The notes under the pieces are model-generated. The model saw only the letters and a list, made by a program, of their open reading frames with translations, did not search any database and was not told the DNA's origin. Of a DNA stretch of 64,000 nucleotides, positions 12,911-23,800 are shown one piece after another. Both the position numbers and the translations under genes were made by a program. This DNA is from Stomorhina lunata (Eukaryota > Arthropoda > Insecta > Diptera > Rhiniidae). Where the stretch lies: assembly GCA_933228675.1 (NCBI GenBank), contig OW121741.1, positions 22,116,401-22,180,400 on the forward strand, in the 5' to 3' direction. Each line of letters starts with the position of its first letter. Within the stretch, counting starts at the first letter, position 1.

Positions 12911-13985
12911 TATGCAAATTTGTGAAATCTCGATCATGTATTCAAACAATGTCATTGTCGATTTTTATTGGTTTTATCCCCCTGGCGGATACTTAATAGG
13001 CAATATTTTAATATTCCTCATACGTCATGTTGAAATTGCCATTTCCGCTTTAATCAATTCACAAACATAAGCATTCTCTGTCTATCTCTGTCACCCGCTC
13101 TCTTATACTGTTACAGATTTTACTTACGGTTTTATCTCTATCTGCCATAATTTATTGTTTGCATTTTGTCGATTTCAAACGTATTTTCCTTTTTTTTTTG
13201 TTTGTTTTTTTTTTTTTGTAGATTTATTATGTTAAATTTATGTTTTCACTAATTAACTAATTAATTTGTACAACGTAAATTTTTTATTTGTTAATTTATT
13301 GGTTTTCCTTACACTTCGTGGGTATTCTGGCAGCTGGACTCCCGTATCGAATTACTTATGGCCTTTTTAGGTTTTTCGAAGTTTGGGTTTTTTTCTGTTT
13401 ATACTTTTTTTTATGAAATTTAATAGATTTTTCGTTTTTATTAATCTCTTGTTTTTATGTTGAATGCCAAAATTCAAAGATGAAAAAGAAATTTCCAATT
13501 TTTTGTTTTTTTTTTTGGCGAATATTTGAACACAAACACAAAGTGATGAGCACACACATACACACACTTAATACATACATAGTTTTTTCCCTTCCCTTTG
13601 ATTTGATTGCTTTTTGTTTTGTTTTCAAGGGCACGTTTTGTATGTGTTTTTCTTGGTTTTAAGGCCAAAACGTGATTTATGATCAAATATAATTTAATTT
13701 TTTTTTGTTTTGTTTTTCTCACTCAATTTTTGCTGCGGCAACATTTGGCAGCAACAAAAAATTACTATAACCAAATAAAGGGAATTTAAGTCCTAGATGA
13801 ATGTTTGGCCTAGAATTTTAAGTGTTTTTTGTTGAGGGTTTGAGCTTAAATTGAAACAGTAAAAAATGACCTGTTAACTGTAAATTGTAAAATTTTAATG
13901 GACTTTTAAATAAAAGTTAAATGAAAGAACCTGAATGAAATTTTATATTTAAGGACAATTTTACTCAGAAATAATTTGAAAAAAA
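12911..13985. other. Unique AT-rich spacer, no gene recognised
   Basis: Non-repetitive with long T-runs and CA-rich words (13,545-13,570). Overlapping ORFs on both strands at 13,367-13,722 are low complexity and mutually exclusive, so they are not supported as genes. Confidence 0.5.
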
Positions 13986-15530
13986 AACAACAAGTAAGAG
14001 TGTTATATTCGGCTGTGCCGAATCTTATATACCCTACATCAAGCTGTGTTAAATTTATAAACATATCTCATATATCTACGAGGGGGCAGCAAATTCAAAA
14101 CGTGGACCAAATTGGAAAAAAGTTGTTACACTAGTTGGTATTGTTGGTAAAATATTTGGAATAACTTCGGTTGCAGTAGCTTTATAGCTCAACATTCAAA
14201 AGTTTCCCTAGTATTTATTTACTTTGAACAAAATTCGTTATCGTAACCGGGTATGGTTTTACATTAATAAGTTGTTAAATACTTTTCGTTTAGCTTAATA
14301 TTTAGTTAGGATAAAGAAGTTGATAGTAATACGATAGGTCCATATATTTTGTTAGGAGTTCCTAATGCATCTACCATATACATAATCTTAAAATGCTGCT
14401 TGTACCTCCAAATCTTTTCGGAGGCAAATGTTGACCGATTGTAGCACACATTTCACATACTGGCTGGTATTTATATAAAGTTTGTTTTTGCAAAATTTAG
14501 TAGCCGTAGCTGTCATAGTTTCTAATTTAATAGCTTTTAACTGGTCCTTGCTAAATATTTTTTGGTTTCCGGGAGTGTTTTTCGTATGAAAGCTATAGTC
14601 AAATATGGACCGATTCGTATAAAATTTGATATACTGACCAATAGTTGCATAAAACTTCTCTATTCTAAATTAAGTCGTCATAGCTATTACAATTGTATTC
14701 AATTTATCAGCATTCATGTATTTCCCGGGGCGGGGTTATATGGGAGCTCTAACTAAATGTGAACCGATTTCGCCCATTTTCAGTACACAACTTTTGTTAT
14801 ATATCAAAAATACTTTTGTTAAATTTTGTCTCTCTAGTTTTTGTAGTTAAGGAGCTGTCGGGCAGACGGACATAAACCCCTTTTGTTTTTGTATTTTCGT
14901 GTTTCCGTAAGTTTTTTATATGGGAGCTATGGTCAAATGGTGACCGATTGTGACAAAATTTTGCACACTGGCTGGCATTCACATAAGACTTCCTTAAGCT
15001 AAATTTAGTGGATAAAGCTGTTACAGTTTATCATTTATTGGCATTTAAATGAATTTCAGGTGAAATTTAGGCTGTTTTCGTAAGTTTTTTATGTGGGAGC
15101 TATAGTTTAATGTGAACCGATTTCAATGAAAATCTATATGCTATCTAGTGCTTATGTAAAACTTCTAGATACTAAATTTTGTCATTATAGCTGTTATAAT
15201 TTGTCATTTATTAGCAAATAAGCGATTAGCCTAGACGAGGTTATACGGGAGCTATAGTCACATGTTAACCGATTTTGCCCAATTTCAATACCAAAATTTT
15301 CTCACCGATGAAGAATGTTTTTTTTTACTAAGTTTCACTAAGCTAGCTCCTTTCGTTTAGGCGTTATCATGATTTCATCAGACGGACATCGCTTAATCGT
15401 CTAAGAATTTCACAAGGATTCAGAATATATATCGTTTTTGATTTTTAAGCCAATATTAAGGAAATTACAAACGTAATGACAATCTCAATATACCCCCATT
15501 CTTTTTGATGGTGGGTATAAAAATAAGTAT
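13986..15530 (+). repeat. Near full-length GGGAGCT-type dispersed repeat
   Basis: Begins ACAACAAGTAAG, followed by the hairpin TTCGGCTGTGCCGAA and TATACCCTACAT, and ends TTTTTGATGGTGGGTATAAAAA. The end motif ATGGTGGGTATA is roughly the inverse of the start motif TATACCCTACAT. Internally the phrase GGGAGCTATAGTCAAATGTGAACCGATTT recurs about every 150-185 bp (near 14,583, 14,739, 14,924, 15,095, 15,245), so the element is itself a degenerate tandem repeat. No coding capacity. Related copies lie at 425, 17,223, 29,223 (minus), 52,640, 54,703 and 61,917. It could be a nonautonomous DNA element or an unclassified satellite-like repeat. Confidence 0.85.
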
Positions 15531-15597
15531 TTATTTTCAAATTATTTGAGCTTGTAAATAAATATTTAGCTTCTAGTGCCATTCCCTCTTAAATATA

Positions 15598-17143
15598 AGT
15601 ACCTGGTTGACCGAGCTTTGCTCGGAGCTTTATGATAAGCATGATTTTAAATTTTTTATATATTTTATTTTATAAAGTGCTAGAACAAATTTAGAGGAAA
15701 GACATTGTACAAATATTCAGTTAATTTTGAATTATTTTATTTACTTTGTCCGACCGACACATAGTTTGCATAGTTTACAGTTTAACTCATTTTAATAATT
15801 TTGGAAATTGGTCCGTCGACTCATGCGCAAAAACTTTGCTAAAGATTATAGTCTGATCAAATGCACAGTTTACGATTTAATTCATTTCGAGTAGTTTTCA
15901 GTGGCGCCACCTGAAGTTGTTCATACCAACTAAGAAACCTTTGTCTGCTTATGCGTAACAACTTTGCTTATGATTATAACATGATCAAATGCACAGTTTA
16001 CGATTTAATTCACTTTGAGTAACTTTCTGTGGCGCCACCTGTCGGAGTTTGCTCACTCCAATTCATAAACCTTCTTCGACTTATCCGTAACAATTTTGCT
16101 GAAGATTATAGAATGATTAAATGTACAGCTTACGATTAAAATGACTTTGAGTAAATTTCAGTGGCGCCACCTGTCGAAATATCTTCATATCAACCAAGAA
16201 AAATTTGCCGGCTCATGTGCAACAACTTTGCTAAAGATTGTAGCATGATTAAATGTACAGCTTACGATTAAATTGACTTTGAGTAAGTTTCAGTAGAGCC
16301 ACCTGTCGGAAATTATTCATACCAACTAAAAAGCCTTTGCCGGCGTATGCGCTACAATTTTGCTAAAGATCATAGCATGATCAAATGTACAGTTTACGAT
16401 TTAATTAATTTTTAGTAATTTTCAGTTGCGCCATCTGTCGGAAATTTGTCTTATCAAGTTAAAAACCTTCGCCGGCTTATCCGCAACATCTTCGCTAAAG
16501 AGCATAACATGATCAAATTCACAGTTTACTATTCTATAAAGAAGATACATACAGACAAACATTCATTTGTTTAAAAGGTATAACAATACTAATTTTTTCC
16601 CCTTTTTATCCCCTAATTTCAAAAAGTTTCATATGCATATTTGGTACTTTTTTTGGTACCAATTGAATTCAGTAAATTTTATTAAAACGCAGTTAACACA
16701 ATGTTCCTATTCATATTACTTTTATCCCTTTTTTACCTATTTTGGCTCCAAAATCAAAAAAGTACCGAATACATGTTTCTTTTACATCTATTGATTGCAG
16801 TACCAGGTTTCTTTCTATATTCTTTAGTTTAAAATAAAATAAAGATAAAAAGGTATCAAAAAAACTATTTTCACCCTTTTTTACCCCCTATCGGACATAG
16901 TTTCAAAAAAGTACCAAACACCTGTCGGCTTATTTTCATAGCTGTTTAAAACGTAATTTTAATTTTGTTTCTATACCTATTACTTAAGGAGACATAGCGT
17001 TTTCGATTTTTTCCTCTTTTTACCCGTTTTTACCCTTTGCCTTAGAGGCAAAGTTTCCAAAAGTCCCTTCTTCTTCAACCTATACATCAAAAAAGATACC
17101 CACTGTCCAAATTTTATTAAGATAGTTTTCGAAATAGCCATTC

Positions 17144-17209
<66 letters not shown>

Positions 17210-17222
17210 TTGCTCGTTTAAG
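15598..17222 (+). repeat. Full-length Helitron-like repeat with 132-bp internal repeats
   Basis: Starts AGTACCTGGTTGA followed by the hairpin CCGAGC-ttt-GCTCGG (15,611-15,625) and ends in (TA)n plus ATTATTGCTCGTTTAAG. Between about 15,740 and 16,540 it holds five or six tandem units of about 132 bp marked by TCAGTGGCGCCACCTGTCGG (starts near 15,901, 16,029, 16,161, 16,293, 16,425). A second complete copy is inverted at 35,305-36,852. Neither copy has coding capacity or clear inverted termini. Central tandem repeats, an end hairpin and a 3' microsatellite recall DINE-1/Helentron-type elements, but this class assignment is inference. Confidence 0.8.
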
Positions 17223-17836
17223 ATGTAAAACTTCTAGATACCAAATTTTGTCATCATAGCTGTTATAATTTGTCATTTATTAGCAATTAGCCTAGACGAG
17301 GTAATACGGGAGCTATGTTCAAATGTTATCCGATTTTGCCCAATTTCAAAATTTTCTCATCGATGAAAATGTTTTTACCAAGTTTCAGTCAGCTAGCTTC
17401 TTTCGTTTAGGCGTTATCGTGATTTCAACAGACGGATATCGCTTAATCGTCTTAAGGTAGAAGGCGAATGCACGCGGCAAGCGGCTGCGGGCGGCAATCA
17501 GCTTTTTGATTTGTCAAATTTTAAGCGGCAACGGAAAAAAGTAGAACTTTGTTCTACTTTTCCGCAGATTTTTTCAGTGCTGCCAGATTTAATTATGTCC
17601 TACTCAAATATTTTTTTATATGAAAATTTTTGTAAACAAGCGCACATTTTATGTACTGGCAATGCTACGACCGCCAGCAGCCGCATGCCGCGTGTATTGG
17701 CCCTGTACCTTTAGAATTTCATAAGGATTCAGAATATATATCGTTTTTGATTTTTGAGCTAATATAAAGGAAATTACAAACGGAATGACAATCTCAATAT
17801 ACCCCCCATTCCTTTTGATGGTGGGTATAAAAATAA
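17223..17836 (+). repeat. Second copy of GGGAGCT-repeat 3' end, MITE-interrupted
   Basis: This repeats 15,160-15,530 and continues into the same 3' flank: the ~70 bp after the element (AAGTATTTATTTTCAAATTATTTGAGC to CATTCCCTCTTAAATATA) appear both at 15,531-15,597 and 17,837-17,907. The Helitron-like repeat is therefore sandwiched by a direct duplication of about 420 bp. A 256-bp MITE interrupts this copy at 17,455-17,710. Confidence 0.8.
17455..17710. mobile_element. 256-bp MITE, TTA target duplication
   Basis: The termini AGGTAGAAGGCGAATGCACG and, on the opposite strand, AGGTACAGGGCCAATACACG continue as an inverted repeat of about 40 bp with a handful of mismatches (CGGCAAGCGGCTG / CGGCATGCGGCTG). 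The element is flanked by TTA at 17,452-17,454 and 17,711-17,713. The empty site, CGTCTTAGAATTTCAT, is visible in the related repeat at 668-683. A 3-bp TWA duplication is typical of PIF/Harbinger elements, so this is probably a nonautonomous member. It is GC-rich at its ends compared with its surroundings. No transposase. Confidence 0.85.
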
Positions 17837-17907
17837 GTATTTATTTTCAAATTATTTGAGCTTGTAAACAAATATTTAGCTTCTAGTGCCATTCCCTCTT
17901 AAATATA

Positions 17908-18236
17908 ATTAATTTTTATGGACATTGAGCTGAAGTCCCAATTAAAATAATTTTTCAAATAATTATCAAAATATTTACCCAAAGCTTTAGAAAATCTTAG
18001 CATCAACTAAATTAATTAGCCCTTAGGACTTTTTCTTTAAAAACATTCAACAAAAATGTTCTCAAACCAAAAAAGCTCTTAACTTTCTAGATTCATTAAA
18101 AAGTCGCTTGTTAGAAAAAATCACCATAAAATTTTACAATTAAAAACAATATTTAAAAATTTTGATTTTATAGATTTATTTAGATTTAAATAAATTTTAT
18201 CATTTAAGCTCAACTGCACAATGGGGCATGAGGAAA
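17908..18236. other. Unique AT-rich spacer
   Basis: Nothing recognisable seen on either strand. Confidence 0.5.
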
Positions 18237-18248
18237 AAATCTTTTAGT

Positions 18249-18352
18249 AATAAAACTAGCAATAGTTGAATTTAGTTATTGATATAGAACTTCTAAGGAA
18301 AATAAAACTAGCGGTAGTTGAATTTAGTTATTGATATAGAACTTCTAAGATG
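18249..18352. repeat. 52-bp tandem duplication, 2 copies
   Basis: AATAAAACTAGC..AGTTGAATTTAGTTATTGA..GAACTTCTAAG occurs twice with an offset of 52 bp (18,249 and 18,301) and only two or three differences. It directly precedes the 176-bp array. Confidence 0.85.
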
Positions 18353-18368
18353 ATTCGGGAACAGTGCA

Positions 18369-18890
18369 GCAATAACTGTCCCATGGTCTACGTTTCTGGG
18401 GTAGGGACTTTCAAAATATGAGTTTATATTTTACGAAAGTATGTTTTGAAGGAACTTGGGCTTAAGGTAAATTGTACATGCGTAAAGTCCCTCAGAAGCG
18501 TAGGGTATGAGACGATGGTATTAGAGAGACAGTACAATGGGACAGCAATAACTGTCCCATGGTTTATGTTTCGGGGGTAAGGACTTTCAAAACATGAGTT
18601 TATATTCTACAAACGTATGGTTTGAAGGAACTTGGGCTTAAGGTAGATTGTACATGCGTTGAGTCTATCAGAAGCTTAGAGTATGAGACGATAGTATTAG
18701 AGAGGCAGCACCAAGGGACAGCAATAACTGTCCCATGGTCTACGTTTCTGGGGTAGGGATTTTCAAAATATGAGTTTATATTCTACGAAAGTATGATTTG
18801 AAGGATTTTAGGCTAAAGGTAAATTACACATACGTTGATTCCATCAAAATCATAGGGTATGAGACGATGATAAATATTAGAGAGACGGAT
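18369..18890. repeat. 176-bp tandem repeat, 3 copies
   Basis: GCAATAACTGTCCCATGG begins copies at 18,369, 18,545 and 18,721, exactly 176 bp apart each time. Each copy ends with GGGTATGAGACGATGGTATTAGAGAGAC or a close variant. Copies differ at roughly 10% of positions. No ORF spans the array. The unit length is close to a nucleosome repeat, as in many satellite monomers. Confidence 0.9.
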
Positions 18891-19117
18891 AGCTTGAAGG
18901 ATTAGCTTATTAAATAGTAGTTTCAACAGCGAAGCAGCAATTGCCAGGCAGCAATGGATTCGATACGGACTCAAAAAATGAGATTTTCTTTTTATAAAAA
19001 AAAAATTAACTTTTTTAAAATTTTTTATTGATCAATTTTTTTATAGAAATATTTTAAAACTAAAAATTTTGATATAGATAATTTTTCTACAAAAAATGTT
19101 ATTTTTCCTACCGAAAA
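18891..19117. other. Unique spacer with traces of AT-rich satellite
   Basis: It contains CAGCGAAGCAGCAATTGCCAGGCAGCAATGG-like short repeats near 18,930, then a few diverged AAAAATTTTT words (18,990-19,130) resembling the satellite family. Confidence 0.4.
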
Positions 19118-19430
19118 ATTTTGCATACATAAATAATTCCTACGACATTCCAATTGGAACAAGGGGTACTTGTTACAATCAGATTCTATTTTTAGACTCA
19201 TTGAAAGGGACCTACGTTTTAACTCCGGCTCCGAACGGCAAATGCATTAGTTAGAGAAGTTATACATAGCCTAATACTCAATGTATTACCACAAGCTGAG
19301 TTATGAGGTGAACCGCTTTTTTGAACATTTATTTTTTCAAGTGGGTCTGGCCGGAGATCGAACTTACAACATCAGGTATGCTAGGCGGATAACTAACCTG
19401 CTATAACACGGCGGTTCGACCTCACCTTTA
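19118..19430 (-). repeat. tRNA-derived SINE-like element
   Basis: Read on the minus strand, a tRNA-like head (19,347-19,412) carries GCCGTGTTATAGC, an A-box-like TAGCAGGTTAG, CCGCCTAGCATACCTGATG and a B-box-like GTTCGATCTCC, followed by a non-tRNA body with GGTCCCTTTCAATGAGTC and AATTGGAATGTCGTAG. The A-box arm appears to lack several bases and the T arm does not pair well, so this is not a functional tRNA. Head plus body fits a decayed pol III SINE. Confidence 0.5.
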
Positions 19431-20839
19431 CCAATCTACAATCTCCAAAACAGAGTTTGAATATTAGCATTCAATTTTTGATCAAATGATCAAATTCAGA
19501 GAAGTTTTAGAAAACCAAGGTACTTGAAGGCTTATTTCATTGAATTTGTATGCAAAAAACATCAATAGAATCAGATTCCTCGATATTTATGCCACCCATG
19601 GATACAGATGAAGCAACATGTTCCGTTGTGAGTATATGTGCTTTCACACTACATTAAAATCTACCCTATTCGCATGACCCCGACATAAAACTCTTGTAAG
19701 ATCTTGCTTAATGGCCCCAACTTTCATCAGTCTCGACCTATAACTGAAAATGAGTGAAAATGAGTGAAAAATGTTGCTATCCTCTGCAAAAGAATAAAAG
19801 AGAGTAAAAGAAAGAACGGAACTATAAAATCCCTTGATAACTTTTATTAATAATAGTGCGATCTCTGAGGAAACTTGTTATGAATCATGGGATGTTTTGG
19901 AGAAATCTTAAGATAACTTTAATTATGCCAAAATGCTTTATAACCCTCCTCTATTTTTCTGATATAATATCTGATAGTCTCTCGTAGGAAATCGGAAAAT
20001 CGCTGCGCGAATATAGACAATTGTTTTCTTAAACAATTCAATTCAATTTATGTTTTTACGGACCACGCCCACTTTTTTTCGATTTATCTTAAATCGGAAA
20101 ACGGCTGCACTTATATAGGTAATTTTTTTCTTAGATAATCGTAGTTATAAAAAAATTTGACCACTCCCATTGTTACCCCCACTTTTTTTGATTTATCTAA
20201 AATACTATCATACAAAGCTTTTATAGCTTTTGATAATTTTAAACCTGAATTTGACATATAAGAGCACATCGCTATTTGGGCACATCCCTATTCTCATAAA
20301 GAACGTAAAGCTATTTTCGCAGATTTTTACCTCCTCCCGTTAAGTAATTTGTGAACAGCCCTATAGCTCAAAATCTTTTACATAATTTTCTATTATTGTA
20401 CTAAAGTCCTTAATATTGTTACGTTTTTCCTTTAAAAATGTGGAAGGAATTCATTTTTGCAAACAACCGAAGACAAAATTAAAACACTTTATGTCGTTTT
20501 TACAAAGTTATATTTTTATTAACATAAAGTTATATTTTTATTAACTTTAGAGTTAATCACTTAAACACACTTCACAAAATTGCTTTACAAATATTCTTAG
20601 TCGCACTGTTATTTTAAACGCGTCTCAATTAAAACTCTGCCACGATCAGCCTTTTGTAGTAGAGAAGAGAGTTTCTTGCATTTTCTGCAGATGTAAAGAA
20701 AGAGCTGCTGTCGTCGATTACACTAACCATGGGTCGGCGCAAAGAGAACAGAATAAAAAAAGTAGTCGTCAGAGTTGCCATTTTTATACTTTTAACTAAA
20801 ATAATGTATTTTTTCAATGTGTAGTTTTAACGTTTTAAA
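19431..20839. other. Mostly unique sequence, possible decayed repeats
   Basis: Between 19,980 and 20,200 a phrase AATCGGAAAA(T/C)(C/G)GCTGC followed by CC(A)CGCCCACTTTTTTTCGATTTATCT occurs twice, about 100 bp apart, suggesting a remnant of a dispersed repeat. A start TGTTACGTTTTTCCTTTAAA at 20,419 could be the edge of an old LTR, but no partner LTR was found. The minus-strand ORF at 20,629-20,817 has no recognisable domain. Sequence at 20,768-20,850 is the source or a copy of the cassette that recurs inside the next satellite block. Confidence 0.4.
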
Positions 20840-23800
20840 ACGATTTTTTTTTGTAATATTTTTATCAAAAAATTTTCTATAGAAAAATTTTTTTATCAAA
20901 TTTTTTTTATCAAAATTTTTTAATTAAAAATTTTTCTATGGAAAATTTTTTTATTAAAAATTTTTTCATTAAAAATGTTTCTATAGAAAATTTTTTGATG
21001 GACAAAAAACAAAAATTTTTTTATCAAAAATTTTTTTATTAAAAATTTTTCTATAGAAATTTTTTTGTCAAAAATTTTTCTATAGAAAAATTTTTTATAT
21101 AAAATTTTTTTTCCAAAATTTTTTCTATATAAAATTATTTGTCAAAAATTTTTCTATAGAAAATTTTTTTATCAAACATTTTTCTATAGAAAATTTTTTT
21201 ATATACAATTTTTCTATAGAAAAATTTTTTATATACAATTTTTGCTATATAAAATTATTTATCATAAATTTCTCTATAGAAAATTTTTTTGTCAAAAATT
21301 TTTCTATAGAAAATTTTTTTATCAAAAATTTTTCTATAGAAAATGTTTTTATCAAAAATTTTTCTATAGAAAAATTTTTTATATGAATTTTTTTTTCCAA
21401 AATTTTTTCTATCTAAAATTATTTATCATAAATTTCTCTATAGATTTTTTATCAAAAATTTTTTATCAAGAATTTTTCTATAGAAAATTTTTTTTGTCAA
21501 AAATTTTTCTATTGAAAATTTTTTTATCAAAACTTTTTCTAAAAATTTTTTTTTTTCAAAAATTTTTCGATGGAAAATTTTTTTATTAAAATTTTTTTCA
21601 TTAAACATTTTTTCAAATAGTCGGCAGAGTTGCCGTTTTTTTATACTTTTAACTAAAATAGGTATTTTTTTCAATGTATAGTTCTAACGTTTTAAAAAGA
21701 GAAAGATTTCTACTCCATTTTTTTAATATTTTTATAAAAAATTTTTCTTAGAATTTTTTTTTCAAAAATTTTTCTATAGAATTTTTTTTTTCAAAAATTT
21801 TTCTTTAGAAAATTTTTCTATAAAAAATTATTTTATCAAAAATTTTTTTATCAAAAAATTTTCTTAGATAATTTTTATATAAATTTTTTTTTCCAAAAAT
21901 GTTTCTATATAAAATTATTTATCATAAATTTCTCTATAGAAATTTTTTTTTTGTAATAAATTTTTCTATAGAAAATTTTTTTATCAAAAATTTTTCTATA
22001 CAAAATTTTTTATATAAAATTGTTTCTATATAAAATTATTTATCATAAATTTCTCTATAGAAAATTTTTTTGTCAAAAATTTTTCTATAGCAAATTTTTT
22101 TATCAAAAATTTTTCTATAGAAAAATTTTTTATATGAATTTTTTTCCAAAATTTTTTCTACATAAAATTATTTATCATAAATTTCTCTATAGATTTTTTA
22201 TCAAAAATTTTTCTATAGAAAATTTTTTTGTCAAAAATTTTTTTATCAACACTTTTTCTAAAAAAATTTTTTTTTCAAAAATTTTTCTATGGAAAATTTT
22301 TTTATTTAAAATTTTTTCATAAAAAAATTTTTTTATACTTTTAACTAAAAGAGGTATTTTTTTCAATGTATAGTTCTAACGTTTTAAAAAGAAAAAGTTT
22401 TCTCCTCCATTTTTTTTTTAATATTTTTATCAAAAATTTTTCTTAGAATTTTTTTTTTCAAAAATTTTTCTATAGAATTTTTTTTTCAAAAATTTTTCTT
22501 TAGAAAATTTTTCTACAACAAATTATTTTATCAAAAATTTTTTTATCAAAAAATTTTCTTAGAAAATTTTTTATATAATTTTTTTTTTTTCAAAAATTTT
22601 TCTATATAAAATTATTTATCATAAATTTCTCTATAGAAAATTTTTTTGTAAAAAATTTTTCTATAAAAAATTTTTTTTTATAAATTTTTTTCCATAAAAA
22701 ATTTTTTATCAAAAATTTCTCTACAGAAAATTTTTTTGTCAAAAATTTTTCTATAGAAAATTTTTTATCAAAAATTTTTCTATAGAAAAATTTTTTATAT
22801 GACTTTTTTTTTCCAAAAGTTTTTCTATATAAAATTATTTATCATAAATTTCTCTATAGATTTTTTATCAAAAATTTTTCTATAGAAAATTTTTTTGTCA
22901 AAAATTTTTTTATCAAAACTTTTTCTAAAAAATTTTTTTTTTCAAAAATTTTTCTATGGAAAATTTTTTTATTTAAAATTTTTTCATTAAAAAATTTTTC
23001 AAATAGTCGTCAGAGTTGCCGTTTTTTATACTTTTAACTAAAAGAGGTATTTTTTCAATGTATAGTTCTAACGTTTTAAAAAGAAAAAGTTTTCTCCTCC
23101 ATTTTTTTAAATATTTTTATCAAAAATTTTTCTATAGAATTTTATTTTTCAAAAATTTTTCTATAGAAAATTTTTCTATAAAAAATTATTTTATCAAAAA
23201 TTTTTTTATCAAAAAATTTTCTTAGAAAATTGTTTATATAAAATTTTTTTTTCAAAAATTTTTCTATATAAAATTATTTATCAATAATTTCTCCATAGAA
23301 AATTTTTTTGTAAAAAATTTTTCTATAGAAAATTTTTTTTATCATAACTTTTTCTATAGAAAATTTTTCATCAAAAATTTCTCTATAGAAAATTTGTTTT
23401 TTCAAAAAATAACAAAATTAATAAATAAATGTAACAGATTTGAGATCAAATGCGAATACTCTTCTTTTTGAAGACAAATTTTTTATACAAAATTTTTTTC
23501 CAAAATTTTTTCTATATAAAATTATTTATCATAAATTTCTTTATAGAAATTTTTTTATCAAAACTTTTTCTGAAGAAAATTTTTTTATGAAAAATTTTTC
23601 TATAGAAAAATTTTTTATATAAATTTTTTTTCCAAAATTTTTTCCATAAAAAATTATTTATCAAAAATTTCTCTACAGAAAATTTTTTTGTCAAAAATGT
23701 TTCTATAGAAAATTTTTTTATCAAAACTTTTTCTATAGAAAATTTCTTTATCAAAACTTTTTCTGTAGAAAATTTTTTTATCAAAAATTTTTCTAAAAAA

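Noticed and set aside
19347..19412. Functional tRNA gene on the minus strand
   Set aside because: The T stem does not pair and the D arm is shortened; it better fits a SINE head.
20419..20790. Possible solo LTR starting TGTTACG
   Set aside because: No matching second LTR, primer-binding site or flanking duplication could be found.
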